From Thermocrinis minervae (GTDB lineage: Bacteria; Aquificota; Aquificia; Aquificales; Aquificaceae): a DNA stretch of 64,000 nt. Positions 42,411 to 53,504 of the stretch are shown one piece after another. The translations under genes were made by a program, and so were the position numbers. Each line of letters begins with the position of its first letter. Within the stretch, counting starts at the first letter, position 1. The stretch is taken from assembly GCF_900142435.1 (NCBI RefSeq), contig NZ_LT670846.1, positions 372,001 through 436,000 on the forward strand, written 5' to 3'. The notes under the pieces are model-generated. The model saw nothing but the letters and a program-made list of their open reading frames with translations, made no database searches and was not told the DNA's origin.

Positions 42411-43718
42411 CTACGGATACCTTCCGTAGACAATGGTAAAGTCTTTTAGCCTCTGAGCTAATTCCTGAGAGGGGAGGTCTTTGAGCTTCCACCTCCAGTT
42501 TCCTTTAGGTTTTCCTGGTGTATTCATCCTGGCCTTAATACCTAGGTTTAGAAGGTCTTGCATTTGCACTATTGCATACCTACATACAGACATGTAGACA
42601 AGCCTTATACACTCCCAAGCTACACTCTCCTGGCTTACCTTTTTTCCCAGGTACTTTATAAGCCTCTGTCTTCCAGTTGGTTCTAAGGCTTTAAACCATC
42701 CCTTTAGAGGTGGATTGTCGTGCGTACCCGTGTAGTAAACGCAGTTTTCTTTGAGGTTGTGAGGAAGGTAAGGACTGTCTTTCTCGTCAAAGGCAAACTC
42801 AAGGACTGCCATGCCAGTAAGTTGGTAATGCTCTCTGTAGTAGTGAACTTTTTCGTCTAGGTAACCGAGATCCTCAACCCAAAGGCGTTCCCTCGGAATT
42901 ACCTTCAGAAGGGTCTCCAAAAACTCCTTGGTAGGCACCTCTACCCACCTTCCCTTTACAGCAGTCTTTTCTCCCCTTGGTACCTCCCAATAGGCACAGT
43001 AACCTCTAAAGTGATCGAGCCTTACCACATCAAAAAGCTTTAGTTGATGCTTTATCCTTTCCACGTGGTACTTAAAACCCTCTTTTGCAAGCTTCTCCCA
43101 GTTGTAAACGGGTGTACCCCAAAGTTGCCCTGTAGGGCTAAAGCTATCAGGTGGAACACCAGACACCACGTCAAGCTTAAAAAGGTGTCTTTTTGTGTAA
43201 ACCTCCACGCTCTCCATAGCTGGGTACATGGGTAGATCTCCTACTATGAGTACACCCTTTGAGTTGGCATACTCTTTCAGAGTCTTCCACTGTTTGTAAA
43301 AGACAAACTGTTCAAAGTAAAACCTTTCCTTGATGGTTTTCTCTCTTCTCGACATGTAAGTAGCGTAATCTTCAAGCCAGCCTCTGTTTTCTTCGTAGAA
43401 ACTTTCAAAATCACAACCGGGTTTGAAACGCGAAAAGGCTAGATCGAGAAGAACCTTTTTGTCTTTTATGGTCTTTACCTCGTGGTCCTTCAGCAGACCT
43501 TCCTGCATAAGGAGGATAGGACTTATAAACAGGTAGTTTCCGGCAAAGAAGGATATGGGTTCATAGAAGAGGTATCCTTTCCTGCACGCGTTGATGGGGA
43601 GGACCTGCCATAGGCTCTGTCCTGCCTGCTGCAAAAAGTCCACAAAGGCATAGGCGGATGGTCCTAAGTCCGAAGAAGGTAGAGAGCTTACATGCAGGAG
43701 GATGCCGGCTCTTCGCAT
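42411..43718 (-). CDS. malQ: 4-alpha-glucanotransferase
   Basis: A 435-residue GH77 amylomaltase: [73 protein letters not shown] (nucleophile Asp), LWVEDLGYL (acid/base Glu), [14 protein letters not shown]. Shorter than the usual ~490-500 residues, mostly in the first third where a loop after NACRKGYL is missing. Disproportionates alpha-glucans; overlaps glgB by 31 bases, so it works in glycogen turnover. Confidence 0.94.
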   Translation of the reverse strand: MRRAGILLHVSSLPSSDLGPSAYAFVDFLQQAGQSLWQVLPINACRKGYLFYEPISFFAGNYLFISPILLMQEGLLKDHEVKTIKDKKVLLDLAFSRFKPGCDFESFYEENRGWLEDYATYMSRREKTIKERFYFEQFVFYKQWKTLKEYANSKGVLIVGDLPMYPAMESVEVYTKRHLFKLDVVSGVPPDSFSPTGQLWGTPVYNWEKLAKEGFKYHVERIKHQLKLFDVVRLDHFRGYCAYWEVPRGEKTAVKGRWVEVPTKEFLETLLKVIPRERLWVEDLGYLDEKVHYYREHYQLTGMAVLEFAFDEKDSPYLPHNLKENCVYYTGTHDNPPLKGWFKALEPTGRQRLIKYLGKKVSQESVAWECIRLVYMSVCRYAIVQMQDLLNLGIKARMNTPGKPKGNWRWKLKDLPSQELAQRLKDFTIVYGRYP

Positions 43719-45559
43719 GGCTTCAGTATAAGTACGGCTAAGGGTGGTAGGGTCAGCTTTAAAGAGTATGGTCTTGAGTGAAAGGGTACAGGCTCAGCCC
43801 AAACTCCCCCTAGGTTACCCACTCCGCTTCCACCGTACTCCTTGGCATCCGTGTTTATGAGCTCCCTCCAGAAGCCTCCCTTCGGTACACCTATGCGGTA
43901 ACCCTCTCTGACCACAGGCGTAAAGTTACAGACTACGAGCACCATGTCCCCATCTTTTGACTTTCTAAGATAGCTTATTATGCTCTTTTCCCAGTCAGAA
44001 AAGTCTACCCACTCAAACCCCTCGGGTGAGAAATCAAGCTCGTGGAGGGCTTTTTCTTTCCTGTAGAGCCTGTTTAGATCCTTTATAAGAAGTTGTATAC
44101 CCCTGTGAAGGTCGTAGTCAAGAAGGTACCAGTCTAAGCTCTTTTCGTGGTTCCACTCCTCCCACTGAGCAAGCTCACCGCCCATGAACAGGAGTTTTTT
44201 ACCCGGGTGCGTCCACATGTAGGCATAAAGTGCCCTTAGGTTTGCAAACTTCTGCCAGACATCTCCGTGCATTTTGGATATGAGAGATCCCTTCCCATGT
44301 ACTACCTCATCATGGGATAGTGGTAGAACAAAGTTCTCAGAGAAAGCATAGAAGATACTAAAGGTAAGACAATCATGATGGTACTTCCTGTATATGGGAT
44401 CTTTAGAGAAATAGAAGAGAGTGTCGTGCATCCATCCCATCTTCCACTTCATCCCAAAGCCAAGACCACCAAGGTAAACGGGCCTTGATACCATAGGCCA
44501 GGCAGTAGACTCTTCGGCTACTGTTTGAACCCCTTCAAAGTCCCTGTATATACTCTTGTTTAGCTCTCTTAGGAACTCTATGGCTTCTAGATTCTCCCTC
44601 CCACCGTACACGTTGGGAACCCAGTCCTTCCTTGAGTAGTCTAAGTAGAGCATGGAAGCTACAGCGTCTACCCTTAGACCATCAGCGTGATAGACATCAA
44701 GCCAAAAGTGGGCGGAGGAGATGAGGAAGGACCTTACTTCGCCCTTTGAGTAGTCAAACACGAAGCTAGTCCAGTCTGGGTGGTATCTTTTCCTCCAGTC
44801 CTCGTACTCATAGAGTGCAGTCCCGTCAAAGTAGGCAAGTCCATGGGGATCTGTGGGAAAGTGGGAGGGTACCCAGTCCAGGTATACGCCTATACCCTCC
44901 TTGTGCAGCGCATCTATAAGGTACATAAAGTCCTGAGGTGTTCCGTACCTGCTCGTGGGTGCAAAGTAGCCCGTTATCTGGTAGCCCCAGGATCCGTAAA
45001 AAGGATGTTCCATCACGGGCAAGAACTCCACATGTGTAAAGCCCAAGTCCTTAACGTACTTGGGGAGCTCTTCAGCAAGCTGTCTGTAGCCTAGACCCTT
45101 TTTCCACGATCCTAGATGAACCTCGTATATGCTTATAGGAGACTCTAAGGAGTTTTTCTCCCTCCTTGATCTCATCCACTCATGGTCTTGCCAGTTGTAG
45201 CTTAAGTCCCAGACTATGGAAGCATTGCCAGGTGGTCCTTCGTGGAAGAATCCAAAAGGATCTGCCTTTTCAAGGCTCTTTGAGTCTCTTGTGATTATGT
45301 GATACTTGTACTTACAGCCTACCCAAACGCCCTCTACAAAGCCTTCCCATATACCAGAGGACTCGTCCCTCCTCTTTAGTGGGTGTGAAAACTTGTTCCA
45401 GTTGTTAAAGTCTCCCATCACGTAAACGGCTTGGGCGTTTGGTGCCCACACGGCAAAGTAAACCCCACCCTCTTTTACATGAGCTCCAAACTTCTTGTAG
45501 AGCCTCGTATGAGTCCCTTCCTTGAAAAGATACACGTCGTAATCGGAGAAGATGGACAT
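43688..45559 (-). CDS. glgB: 1,4-alpha-glucan branching enzyme
   Basis: About 623 residues from ATG 45559 ([17 protein letters not shown]). A TTG at 45595 would add 12 residues, but it falls in a TTGACA that is better read as a -35 box. CBM48 domain: [22 protein letters not shown]13 core: [16 protein letters not shown] (nucleophile Asp), [15 protein letters not shown] (Glu), [16 protein letters not shown], and the C-terminal all-beta domain. Introduces alpha-1,6 branches in glycogen. Glycogen synthase is not in the window. Confidence 0.95.
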   Translation of the reverse strand: MSIFSDYDVYLFKEGTHTRLYKKFGAHVKEGGVYFAVWAPNAQAVYVMGDFNNWNKFSHPLKRRDESSGIWEGFVEGVWVGCKYKYHIITRDSKSLEKADPFGFFHEGPPGNASIVWDLSYNWQDHEWMRSRREKNSLESPISIYEVHLGSWKKGLGYRQLAEELPKYVKDLGFTHVEFLPVMEHPFYGSWGYQITGYFAPTSRYGTPQDFMYLIDALHKEGIGVYLDWVPSHFPTDPHGLAYFDGTALYEYEDWRKRYHPDWTSFVFDYSKGEVRSFLISSAHFWLDVYHADGLRVDAVASMLYLDYSRKDWVPNVYGGRENLEAIEFLRELNKSIYRDFEGVQTVAEESTAWPMVSRPVYLGGLGFGMKWKMGWMHDTLFYFSKDPIYRKYHHDCLTFSIFYAFSENFVLPLSHDEVVHGKGSLISKMHGDVWQKFANLRALYAYMWTHPGKKLLFMGGELAQWEEWNHEKSLDWYLLDYDLHRGIQLLIKDLNRLYRKEKALHELDFSPEGFEWVDFSDWEKSIISYLRKSKDGDMVLVVCNFTPVVREGYRIGVPKGGFWRELINTDAKEYGGSGVGNLGGVWAEPVPFHSRPYSLKLTLPPLAVLILKPCEEPASSCM

Positions 45560-45566
45560 GCCTAAA

Positions 45567-45595
45567 AAGTTATTAAAGCGCAAGACCTTTGTCAA
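45567..45595 (-). promoter_or_regulatory. glgB promoter
   Basis: Minus-strand TTGACA (45595-45590), 17-base spacer, TAACTT (45572-45567). The box ends 7 bases before the preferred glgB ATG at 45559, predicting a leaderless or near-leaderless message. Confidence 0.55.
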
Positions 45596-45626
45596 AGGTA
45601 GTCCAGAAGCTTAAATTCAAAATCCT

Positions 45627-47711
45627 ATGGAATCCTCCACTGTAAACAAACAGCTTGAAGAAATATTAGAAAGATGGGAGAAGGTAAGGAGGGCTTATGA
45701 GTTTGTAGAGGAAAAACACAGGGGTCAGAAGAGAGCATCGGGAGAGCCCTACATAAACCATCTTATTGAGACAGCCCTCATAGTTTACAACATAATAAAG
45801 GACGAGGACAGTGTAGCCGCCGCCTTACTGCATGATGTCTTAGAGGATACCCAGACCACCTACCAAGAGATAAAAGAACTCTTCGGCGTTGCGGTAGCTG
45901 ACATAGTGCAAGGCGTTACAAAGCTAAGCAAGCTCTCCTTTAAAGACGTTGAAAAACAAAAGGCAGAGAACTACAGGAAGCTCATCCTTGCCATGGCCAA
46001 GGACATAAGGGTGATAATCGTCAAGCTCGCCGATAGGCTACACAACATGCGCACGCTTCACTACCTTAGGAAGGACAAGCAGATAAGGATAGCCAAGGAG
46101 ACTTTAGAGATATACGTTCCTATAGCCAATAGGTTGGGCATTTGGCAAGTAAAGAACGAGCTTGAAGATCTTTGCTTTATGCACCTATACCCCAAAGAGT
46201 ACCATACTGTGAAAGAGTTTGTAGCTCAAACGCAGGAGGAGTTAAAGCTTTACCTTCAGAGGTACTTTATACCCGTCTTGAAGGAGGCTTTAGAGAAGGC
46301 CGGTTTAAAACCATACATAACTTATAGACCTAAACATTTGTATGGCATCTGGCAGAAGACCATAAGGAAGGGTATAAGGCTCGAAGATGTTCACGACATA
46401 CTAGGTGTTAGGGTATTACTTAACGAGGTAAGCGAATGCTACCTGGCCCTAGGTGTAGTCCACAGCATCTTTAAACCTGTCCCAGGAAGGTTTGATGACT
46501 ACATCTCCCTTCCCAAGGCCAACATGTACCAGTCTTTGCACACCACCGTCATAGGGCCGAAAGGTAGGATGGTGGAGGTCCAGATAAGGACATGGGAGAT
46601 GCACGAGAGGGCAGAGAAGGGAATAGCAGCACACTGGGCATACAAGGAAGGTAAATCTGTTAACGACAACAACATATATTCTTGGCTAAAAAACTTGGTG
46701 GAGAGCATAAAGGGAAGTAAAAACCCTCAAGAGCTTTTGGAAAACGTAAAGCTAGAGCTCTTCTCGGAGGAAGTGTTTGTCTTTACACCCAAGGGTGACC
46801 TAGTAGTACTTCCAAAAGGAGCCACACCAGTAGATTTTGCCTTCCATATTCACACGGACATAGGCATGCACTGCGCGGGTGCTAAGGTAAACGGTCGCAT
46901 AGTTCCCTTAGACTATAGACTGCAGAACGGCGATATGGTAGAGATAATCACTCACCCAAACAAAACTCCCAAGGTAGAATGGCTCAATTTTGTAGTCACT
47001 TCCAAAGCTAAGAGTAAGATAAAAGCCTACATAAGAGAGCTAGAGAAGGAGAGAACTTTACAAGAGGGAAAAAAGAAGCTTGAACTCTATGCCAAGGCTA
47101 TAGGTTTATCCAAAGAAGACCTTATCAAGAGGATCTCTCAAGAGCTTCAGGTTGACGAGGAGCGCCTGTACTTGCTAGTAGGAGAAGACAAGCTCACTAA
47201 AGAAAAACTCCTTTCCTTACTAGGCTACAAAAAGGAGAAGGTAAGGGATAAGGATCATAAGCCTGAAGCTCACCTGTCCCTTGCCGATGTGGGTGCCATC
47301 ATGCATCAGAGGGCAACTTGCTGCATGCCTGTACCTGGGGAAGAAGTTTACGGTGTTGTGGTAAAGGGTAAGGGTATAGTTATACACTCTTCTCAGTGTC
47401 CTAACCTTCAGTACATGCTCAAGAATCTACCTGAGAAGGTACTTAAAGTAGATTACAAAGGCTCCTCTGGAAGGTATCCAACGAGGATAAGGCTATCCGT
47501 TAAGGATAGGATAGGTATACTAGGAGATGTGACTTCCACCATAGCAAAACTTGGTGTGAACATACTTGAAGCCAAGACTAAAAGCCTCCAGGTGGGTCAG
47601 GCAATCATGGAGTTTACCGTTGAGGTGGAAAATTACAAAACGCTCAAAAACCTACTGGATGCCTTGAGGTCTGTGGAGGGTGTAGAGTACGTAGGGAGGC
47701 TGTTTGGATGA
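45627..47711 (+). CDS. spoT: Bifunctional (p)ppGpp synthetase/hydrolase (RelA/SpoT homologue)
   Basis: A 694-residue RSH protein. HD hydrolase: AALLHDVLEDTQTTYQEI and KLADRLHNMRTL. Synthetase domain: PKHLYGIWQKTIRKG, DILGVRVL, DYISLPKANMYQSLHTTVIGPKGRMVEVQIRT. TGS domain: VFVFTPKGDLVVLPKGATPVDFAFHIH. Zinc finger-like: QRATCCMPVPGEEVYG; ACT at the C-terminus. Length and HD motif (HDxxED) indicate both activities. TAAATT (45612-45617) ends 9 bases before the ATG. The stop overlaps the ATG of a siroheme synthase remnant (ATGA). Confidence 0.96.
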   Translation: MESSTVNKQLEEILERWEKVRRAYEFVEEKHRGQKRASGEPYINHLIETALIVYNIIKDEDSVAAALLHDVLEDTQTTYQEIKELFGVAVADIVQGVTKLSKLSFKDVEKQKAENYRKLILAMAKDIRVIIVKLADRLHNMRTLHYLRKDKQIRIAKETLEIYVPIANRLGIWQVKNELEDLCFMHLYPKEYHTVKEFVAQTQEELKLYLQRYFIPVLKEALEKAGLKPYITYRPKHLYGIWQKTIRKGIRLEDVHDILGVRVLLNEVSECYLALGVVHSIFKPVPGRFDDYISLPKANMYQSLHTTVIGPKGRMVEVQIRTWEMHERAEKGIAAHWAYKEGKSVNDNNIYSWLKNLVESIKGSKNPQELLENVKLELFSEEVFVFTPKGDLVVLPKGATPVDFAFHIHTDIGMHCAGAKVNGRIVPLDYRLQNGDMVEIITHPNKTPKVEWLNFVVTSKAKSKIKAYIRELEKERTLQEGKKKLELYAKAIGLSKEDLIKRISQELQVDEERLYLLVGEDKLTKEKLLSLLGYKKEKVRDKDHKPEAHLSLADVGAIMHQRATCCMPVPGEEVYGVVVKGKGIVIHSSQCPNLQYMLKNLPEKVLKVDYKGSSGRYPTRIRLSVKDRIGILGDVTSTIAKLGVNILEAKTKSLQVGQAIMEFTVEVENYKTLKNLLDALRSVEGVEYVGRLFG

Positions 47712-48075
47712 GTTCCTACTTTCCCGTATTCGTAAACCTTAGGAAAAGGTCTTTCGTTACTGTCAAAGGAAGGGAATCTTTTGCAACTCAGTAGACAGTC
47801 CAGACTTTTGCAATTTCCTCTTTCCAGCCTTGGTGGCGAGGGGAGAACTTGTAGTTGGCATAACCACCTCTGGGAAGGTACCAGCTCTGTCAAGGGTCGT
47901 TAGGGAGATGTTGGAAGACACTCTGCCGCAGGATTTAGAAGAGCATCTTGAGAGACTAAGCTCCTTAAGAAATGCACTACCCAAGGGTAAGAACAGACAA
48001 GAGAAATTACTGCAAGAGGCTAAGAAGACCCTTAAGGTTAAAAACGACTCCAGGCCGAAGGGCCCGGAGGGATGA
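47708..48075 (+). pseudogene. Siroheme synthase N-domain (precorrin-2 dehydrogenase) remnant
   Basis: Begins as a normal start coupled to spoT: MSSYFPVFVNLRKR is the conserved opening of CysG-N/Met8-type proteins, which continue with an NAD-binding GGG loop. Here that frame runs into TAG at 47792. A second frame, open from 47743, reads KVFRYCQRKGIFCNSVDSP, then FCNFLFPALVARGELVVGITTSGKVPALSR: the known second half (NAVDDP, ISTGGKSPAL) up to 48075. The NAD-binding core (~60 residues) is deleted and the halves are out of frame, so no active precorrin-2 dehydrogenase/ferrochelatase is made. The 3' end carries the atpA terminator on the other strand. Confidence 0.85.
48040..48067 (-). terminator. 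Rho-independent terminator of atpA
   Basis: Minus strand: CCGGGCC-CTTC-GGCCTGG (48067-48050), a 7-bp stem with one G-U pair, then AGTCG and five T (48044-48040). It starts 9 bases past the atpA stop and lies in the tail of the siroheme synthase remnant. Confidence 0.6.
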
Positions 48076-48076
48076 T

Positions 48077-49588
48077 TTAAGGTATGAACTTGCTCTTGAA
48101 GTCCTTCAAAGCGTCTTCAATTTTTTTCTTTAGCTCGTCGTCAAGAGCTTTCTTTTCCTTTATCTCCTTTAGGATGTCCGGTCTTTCCCTATCAAGGTAA
48201 GCGTATAGCTCCTTTTCAAACTTCCTTACCGACTCTACTGGCAGGTCATCCAGGTATCCGTTGGTTCCTGCGTATATGGCCACTATCTGCTTTTCTACGG
48301 GTATGGGGTTGTAGGGTTCTTGCTTTAGGAGTTCCACAAGCCTTAGACCTCTGTTTATAGTCTGCTGAGTTGCCTTGTCCAACTCTGATGCAAACTGAAC
48401 AAAGGCCTCAAGCTCTCTAAACTGTGCAAGGTCAAGCCTTAGCGAACCTGCCACCTGCTTCATAGCCTTTATTTGAGCAGCACCACCGACACGTGAGACG
48501 GACAGACCTACGTTTATGGCCGGCCTTACACCCTTGTTGAAGAGGTCTGGCTCAAGGTATATCTGACCGTCGGTTATGGATATCACGTTGGTAGGTATGT
48601 AGGCGGCAACGTCTCCCGCTTTAGTCTCTATTATAGGAAGAGCCGTCAAAGAACCTGCTCCCAGCTCATCGTTGAGTTTTGCTGCCCTCTCTAGTAGTCT
48701 TGAGTGTAGATAGAAGACGTCACCAGGGTAAGCTTCTCTTCCCGGTGGCCTCCTCATGAGAAGGGAGAGCTGCCTGTAAGCCTCAGCATGTTTAGAGAGG
48801 TCGTCGTATATTATGAGGGCGTGCTTTCCGTTGTCTCTAAAGTACTCACCTATGGTACATCCTACGAAGGGGGCTATGTACTGGAGGGATGCTGGATCTG
48901 TTGCGGATGCCACTACAACACATGTGTATTCCATAGCACCGCTCTTTTCTAAAAGCTCTATTATCCTTGCTGTGGTTGACCTTTTCTGACCTATGGCTAC
49001 ATATATGCAGTAAACGTCCGTATCCTTCTGGTTGAGTATAGTGTCTATACATATGGTAGTCTTTCCTGTAGACCTGTCACCTATGATGAGCTCCCTCTGA
49101 CCCCTTCCTATGGGTATCATGGCGTCTATGGCCTTTATGCCCGTCTGAAGGGGTTCGTGCACAGATTTCCTCTTTACCACACCTGGAGCTATCTTTTCTA
49201 TAGGTGATCTGTACTCGTACTTTATGGGTCCCTTTCCATCAAGAGGATTACCAAGAGGGTCTATGACCCTACCTATTAGCCCTTCGCCTACTGGAGCGTC
49301 CAGGATCCTTCCCGTCCTCCTTACTATGGATCCCTCCCTTATACCGCTCTCGGAGCCAAGTATTATGATACCTACGTTGTCTTCTTCCAAGTTGAAGGCC
49401 ACTCCCAGCGTTCCACCTTCAAACTCAACTACTTCATTGGACATTACATTTTCAAGACCATAAGCCCTGGCTACACCGTCACCCACGTAGTAGACAACGC
49501 CCACTTCTTCCATACGGGCTGCTGCTTCAAGATCCTTTACTTGTTGTTTTAAAAGTTCTAGAGCTTCCTCATAGCTAAGCGTTGCCAT
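48077..49588 (-). CDS. atpA: ATP synthase F1 subunit alpha
   Basis: A 503-residue alpha subunit: [50 protein letters not shown] (Walker A), [57 protein letters not shown]. Typical length. It is alone: no atpH, atpF or atpG next to it, while atpG and atpD are at 62-64 kb on the other strand. Strong Shine-Dalgarno GAGGAGGTAG before the ATG. Confidence 0.98.
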   Translation of the reverse strand: MATLSYEEALELLKQQVKDLEAAARMEEVGVVYYVGDGVARAYGLENVMSNEVVEFEGGTLGVAFNLEEDNVGIIILGSESGIREGSIVRRTGRILDAPVGEGLIGRVIDPLGNPLDGKGPIKYEYRSPIEKIAPGVVKRKSVHEPLQTGIKAIDAMIPIGRGQRELIIGDRSTGKTTICIDTILNQKDTDVYCIYVAIGQKRSTTARIIELLEKSGAMEYTCVVVASATDPASLQYIAPFVGCTIGEYFRDNGKHALIIYDDLSKHAEAYRQLSLLMRRPPGREAYPGDVFYLHSRLLERAAKLNDELGAGSLTALPIIETKAGDVAAYIPTNVISITDGQIYLEPDLFNKGVRPAINVGLSVSRVGGAAQIKAMKQVAGSLRLDLAQFRELEAFVQFASELDKATQQTINRGLRLVELLKQEPYNPIPVEKQIVAIYAGTNGYLDDLPVESVRKFEKELYAYLDRERPDILKEIKEKKALDDELKKKIEDALKDFKSKFIP

Positions 49589-49617
49589 AGTCTACCTCCT
49601 CGGCTTTGCTTAAGTTA

Positions 49618-49623
49618 ATTATA
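49618..49623 (-). promoter_or_regulatory. TATAAT -10 box of atpA
   Basis: Minus-strand TATAAT (49623-49618) gives a ~22-base leader that carries the GAGGAGGTAG ribosome site of atpA. No clear -35. The other strand of the same AT-rich block has TATAAA (49620-49625) ending 10 bases before the divergent HDAC-like gene. Confidence 0.45.
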
Positions 49624-49635
49624 AAATAATTAGCG

Positions 49636-50565
49636 ATGAGAACAGGCTTTATTTACGATGAAATTTTTCTAAAACATAACGAACTACACCATCCAGAAAA
49701 CAAAGACAGGCTCATAAGTATAATGAGGGAGTTAGACTCTAAAGGTACTCTAAAGAAACTAATACTTCTAAAGACTAGGAGAGCCACACCGCAAGAAGTC
49801 GCTCTAAACCATGAACCATCTTACATCCAAGAGTTACACGACTTTTGTTCTGCAGGTGGGGGGTATTTGGATCCTGATACGTACGCTTACAAAGACAGTT
49901 ACGAGGTAGCTCTCCACGCCGTTGGAGCAATCCTTCAAGGAATAGACCATCTTCTGAATAAAGATGTGGAAGCTGTATTCTGCGCTGTAAGACCTCCTGG
50001 CCATCATGCGGAAAGGTCCAAAGCTATGGGTTTTTGTCTGTTTAACAACGTGGCCGTAGGAGGATGGTACCTACTCAACAAAGGCATTGAAAGAGTTTTT
50101 ATAGTAGACTTTGACGCACACCATGGAAATGGTACTCAAAGAAGCTTCTACGAAGAGGACAGAGTCTTTTACTTTTCCACCCACCAGTACCCCTTCTATC
50201 CAGGTACAGGATCCGCTGAGGAAAAGGGGGCAGGTAAGGGCTATGGGTATACTCACAACGTTCCCATGAAGGCCTACTCGGGTGATGAGGAGTACATAAA
50301 GGTATACCGAGAGATCCTTCCCGATCTAGTCTATTCCTACAGACCGCAGTTTATGCTAGTTTCAGCAGGGTACGACATCCACAAGGATGACCCGCTGACA
50401 TACCTAAACGTGAGCACCCAGGGCATAGGCAACATAGTGGAGTCCCTTGTGAGCATATCAAAGGACCTTTCTATCCCCGTACTCTTTGCACTGGAGGGTG
50501 GTTACAATCTTAGGGCACTTGCTGAAAGTGTAAACCTTACCCTTGAAATACTCCTAAAGTCTTAG
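49636..50565 (+). CDS. Histone deacetylase-family protein (AcuC/acetylpolyamine amidohydrolase type)
   Basis: A 309-residue zinc hydrolase: HNELHHPENKDRL at the start, VRPPGHHAERSKAMGFCLFNNVAVG (catalytic His pair), VFIVDFDAHHGNGTQRSFYEED (zinc Asp/His), FMLVSAGYDIHKDDPLTYL (second zinc Asp), ALEGGYN (Gly-Gly-Tyr). All active residues are present. Bacterial members deacetylate acetyl-polyamines or protein lysine (AcuC on acetyl-CoA synthetase); the substrate here is not known. Next, 18 bases on, is a DksA-like gene. Confidence 0.92.
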   Translation: MRTGFIYDEIFLKHNELHHPENKDRLISIMRELDSKGTLKKLILLKTRRATPQEVALNHEPSYIQELHDFCSAGGGYLDPDTYAYKDSYEVALHAVGAILQGIDHLLNKDVEAVFCAVRPPGHHAERSKAMGFCLFNNVAVGGWYLLNKGIERVFIVDFDAHHGNGTQRSFYEEDRVFYFSTHQYPFYPGTGSAEEKGAGKGYGYTHNVPMKAYSGDEEYIKVYREILPDLVYSYRPQFMLVSAGYDIHKDDPLTYLNVSTQGIGNIVESLVSISKDLSIPVLFALEGGYNLRALAESVNLTLEILLKS

Positions 50566-50570
50566 AAGTT

Positions 50571-50576
50571 TATAAT
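50571..50576 (+). promoter_or_regulatory. TATAAT -10 box of the dksA-like gene
   Basis: TATAAT at 50571-50576 ends 7 bases before ATG 50584, within the 18-base gap after the HDAC-like gene. No Shine-Dalgarno sequence fits between, so a leaderless message is predicted. Confidence 0.5.
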
Positions 50577-50583
50577 TAATCCG

Positions 50584-50949
50584 ATGGAGCACCTTACACC
50601 TGAGCAAGTAGAGGAGCTAAAGGATATCCTCCTTTCTATGAGAGAACAAGTACTTAAAAGGGCCCAGGAGCAGATAAAGGATCCTTCCAACGTAGCTTTT
50701 GAGGGAGGTGACGAAATAGACAGAGCCAACATAGAGGCAGAAAGATACCTCCTCCTTCAAAGGATAAGAACGAGAGAGCTCAAGCTTCTAAGGAAGATAG
50801 ACTACGCCCTTATGAAGATAGAAGCCGGCACTTACGGCATTTGCGAAAGTTGCGGCAAACTCATACCCTTCGAAAGGTTGAAGGCTCGCCCTGTTACGAC
50901 CATGTGCATAGATTGTAAAGAGCTTGAAGAGGAGAGAGAAAATGAGTAA
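50584..50949 (+). CDS. dksA: DksA/TraR-family zinc-finger regulator
   Basis: A 121-residue protein. Helical N-terminus ([27 protein letters not shown]), acidic tip region ([23 protein letters not shown] with the DxxDxA-like loop, here DEIDRAN), and zinc finger [29 protein letters not shown]. Binds RNA polymerase through the secondary channel; can work with ppGpp (the spoT-type gene is in the same window). Start has a TATAAT 7 bases upstream. Confidence 0.92.
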   Translation: MEHLTPEQVEELKDILLSMREQVLKRAQEQIKDPSNVAFEGGDEIDRANIEAERYLLLQRIRTRELKLLRKIDYALMKIEAGTYGICESCGKLIPFERLKARPVTTMCIDCKELEEERENE

Positions 50950-52165
50950 CCAGTGGATGTTTCCAAGAGTGGCAAAGCTTCCCAAGTACGTCTTTGCCAT
51001 GATAAACGAGCTTAAGTACAAACTGAGAAGAGAGGGAGAGGACATAGTTGACCTGGGTATGGGAAATCCTGATATGCCACCAGAGAAGCACATAATAGAC
51101 AAACTCTGCGAAGTAGCACAAAGGGATAACGTCCATGGTTACTCTGCCTCCAGAGGCATACCCAGGCTTAGGAAGGCTATATGCGACTTTTATTATAGAA
51201 GGTACGGAGTGGTGCTTGATCCCGAAGAAGAAGCCATACTTACCATAGGAGCAAAAGAGGGTTACTCACACCTTATGCTAGCCCTTTTGGAGCCTGGTGA
51301 TACCGTCTTAGTTCCCAACCCTACGTACCCCATACATTACTACGCACCCATAATAGCCGGTGGTGATGCCCTCTCCGTACCTATACCAGAAGAAAACTTT
51401 GAAGAGAGCTTCCTCCAAAAGGTAAACGATATCATAAAAGCTTCCTACAAGAAGCCCAAAGCTATAGTGGTGAGCTTTCCACACAACCCTACCACCCAAT
51501 GCGTGAGCTTAGATTTCTTCAAAGAGCTTATAAGGATAGCAAAAAAGGAGGAGATCTGGGTTATTCACGACTTTGCATACGCAGACTTGGGTTTTGACGG
51601 GTATGAGCCACCAAGCATCTTGCAGGTGGAAGGCGCAAAGGATGTAGCCGTTGAGATATACTCCATGAGTAAAGGCTTTTCCATGGCAGGCTGGAGAGTA
51701 GCCTTCATGGTAGGCAACAGCGTTCTTATAAAGAATCTGGCCCACCTTAAAAGCTATTTAGATTACGGCGTTTTTACACCCATACAGGTAGCTTCCATAA
51801 TAGCTTTAGAGAGCCCTTATGAAATAGTCATCAAAAAGAAGCTCGTTTACCAAAAGAGAAGGGACGTGTTGGTGGAAGGTTTGAACAGGGTAGGTTGGCA
51901 TGTAGAAAAACCAAAAGGTAGCATGTTTGTATGGGCAAAAATACCCGAATGGGTTGGTATGAACTCTTTAGACTTTTCTCTCTATCTCTTAAGGGAAGCA
52001 AAAGTAGCTGTATCACCTGGTGTAGGCTTTGGTGAGTACGGTGAAGGTTACGTAAGGTTTGCCCTAGTGGAGAACGAGCACAGGATAAGACAGGCCATAA
52101 GGGGTATAAAAAGAGCCCTTGAAAAGCTGGGTCACAAAGAAAAGGATCATAGTTTGAGTAAGTAG
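50942..52165 (+). CDS. alaC: Alanine-type class I/II aminotransferase (AlaC-like)
   Basis: 407 residues from ATG 50942, which overlaps the dksA stop by 8 bases and has GAGGAGAG upstream; the TTG at 50924 is rejected. PLP fold type [67 protein letters not shown] with the PLP lysine, and [17 protein letters not shown]. These match E. coli AlaC closely. Probably makes alanine or a related amino acid from pyruvate and glutamate; other class I substrates are possible. Confidence 0.88.
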   Translation: MSNQWMFPRVAKLPKYVFAMINELKYKLRREGEDIVDLGMGNPDMPPEKHIIDKLCEVAQRDNVHGYSASRGIPRLRKAICDFYYRRYGVVLDPEEEAILTIGAKEGYSHLMLALLEPGDTVLVPNPTYPIHYYAPIIAGGDALSVPIPEENFEESFLQKVNDIIKASYKKPKAIVVSFPHNPTTQCVSLDFFKELIRIAKKEEIWVIHDFAYADLGFDGYEPPSILQVEGAKDVAVEIYSMSKGFSMAGWRVAFMVGNSVLIKNLAHLKSYLDYGVFTPIQVASIIALESPYEIVIKKKLVYQKRRDVLVEGLNRVGWHVEKPKGSMFVWAKIPEWVGMNSLDFSLYLLREAKVAVSPGVGFGEYGEGYVRFALVENEHRIRQAIRGIKRALEKLGHKEKDHSLSK

Positions 52166-53493
52166 GGTATAGTGCTTGCCAGAAGGCCTGCTAGCATAGA
52201 GAACTCCCACTTAAACACGTACTCAAAGGCAAACCAGACCGAAAAACCTATGAGCATTGAAGCAATAGCCTTATGTTCGCTCCTTGAGCCAAAGAAAAGA
52301 CCAGCTACCAGAGGAACAAAGAGAGAAACCAAACTCAGAGCTGAAGATGATGCCACAAGCTCGTAGATAGACTCTCCCATGAAGGCCAAGGAGAGGGAAA
52401 CTAAAGCAACCAGAAGCACGCACATCCTCGTGATCCAAAGAAAGAGCCTGTCTGAGATCCCCCTAAAGAAGGGTCTTATAAGGTTTTCACTCAAAACAGA
52501 AGATGGAGCCAAAAGAGCTCCGCTAGCCGTGCTCATCACTGCGGAGAGCAATGCCCCGAAGAAAAGAGTCTGGGTAAAGGTATTAGTGTTATTAACTATG
52601 TAGGTAGGCAAGAGCATTTGACTGTCATCAACGTTAATGCCTGATCTTTTGGCAAAAAGAGCTATAAGCAGAGGTATAAGTCCCACGCTCAGATACATAA
52701 AACCACCAAGTATGGAAGAAAGCACCGCAACCCTCTCCGACCTTGCAGACATAACCCTTTGAAAAACGTCCTGTTGAGGTATGGAACCTAAACCTATCAC
52801 GATCCAAGCAGATATATAAGCAAGGACATCATGCAGGTTCAAGTCTGGGAAGAACTTGTAGAAGCCCTCAGGTTGAGACGTAACTACGTAAGGTATGTCT
52901 CTAAAGCCGTTGGAAACCTCATACAGTACAACAATAAGACCCACTATTATCATGATGGTCTGTATAAAGTCTGTAAGAGAGACAGCCCACATACCGCCTA
53001 TGAAGGTGTAGAATAGAACCACAGCAAAACCAAGGAAGAGACCAACAGTCTTTGACACACCAAGTACCATCTGGAAGACTATACTAAGGGCCACAAGTTG
53101 AGCCGCTATCCAGCCTATGTAAGATATAGCTAACATAAAGCTTGCGATTATCTCCGCTTTCCTTCCATACACTACTCTGTAGAAGTCTCCGAAGGTAAGT
53201 AAGTTCATCCTGTAGAGAGGTTTAGCAAACAAAAGCCCTACAAGAAAAAGACAAAGGGATGCACCAAAGGGATCTTCTATAACACCATAAAGACCCTTTT
53301 GAACAAAAACAGACGGAGCCCCTAGGACTGTTTCTGAACCAAACCATGTAGCAAAAAGGGCAAAGGTGGATATGCTAAGGGGTAGTCTTCTTCCGGCTAG
53401 CATATAGTCCTTTGTACTTTTAATGAGAGTGCTAGCCAACACGCCCACAAAGAGTGTCAAAAGCATGTAGAGTACGATGAAGCCAACCAGCAT
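52147..53493 (-). CDS. Sodium:solute symporter family (SSS/SLC5) protein
   Basis: A 448-residue transporter with about 13 helices: [25 protein letters not shown] (first loop GRRL/S), [40 protein letters not shown] (the SSS signature W-A-V-x-x-T-D-x-I-Q), and [25 protein letters not shown] (Na+ site, S/T/A). Substrate (proline, pantothenate, acetate or other) is not clear. Divergent from folP; overlaps the AlaC-like gene by 19 bases, tail to tail. Confidence 0.9.
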   Translation of the reverse strand: MLVGFIVLYMLLTLFVGVLASTLIKSTKDYMLAGRRLPLSISTFALFATWFGSETVLGAPSVFVQKGLYGVIEDPFGASLCLFLVGLLFAKPLYRMNLLTFGDFYRVVYGRKAEIIASFMLAISYIGWIAAQLVALSIVFQMVLGVSKTVGLFLGFAVVLFYTFIGGMWAVSLTDFIQTIMIIVGLIVVLYEVSNGFRDIPYVVTSQPEGFYKFFPDLNLHDVLAYISAWIVIGLGSIPQQDVFQRVMSARSERVAVLSSILGGFMYLSVGLIPLLIALFAKRSGINVDDSQMLLPTYIVNNTNTFTQTLFFGALLSAVMSTASGALLAPSSVLSENLIRPFFRGISDRLFLWITRMCVLLVALVSLSLAFMGESIYELVASSSALSLVSLFVPLVAGLFFGSRSEHKAIASMLIGFSVWFAFEYVFKWEFSMLAGLLASTIPYLLKL

Positions 53494-53504
53494 AGTAATA
53501 TAAA

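Noticed and set aside
45560-45595. TTG start for glgB 12 codons upstream
   Set aside because: The TTG is part of TTGACA, 17 bases from TAACTT; ATG 45559 matches the usual GlgB opening (SDYDVYLF).
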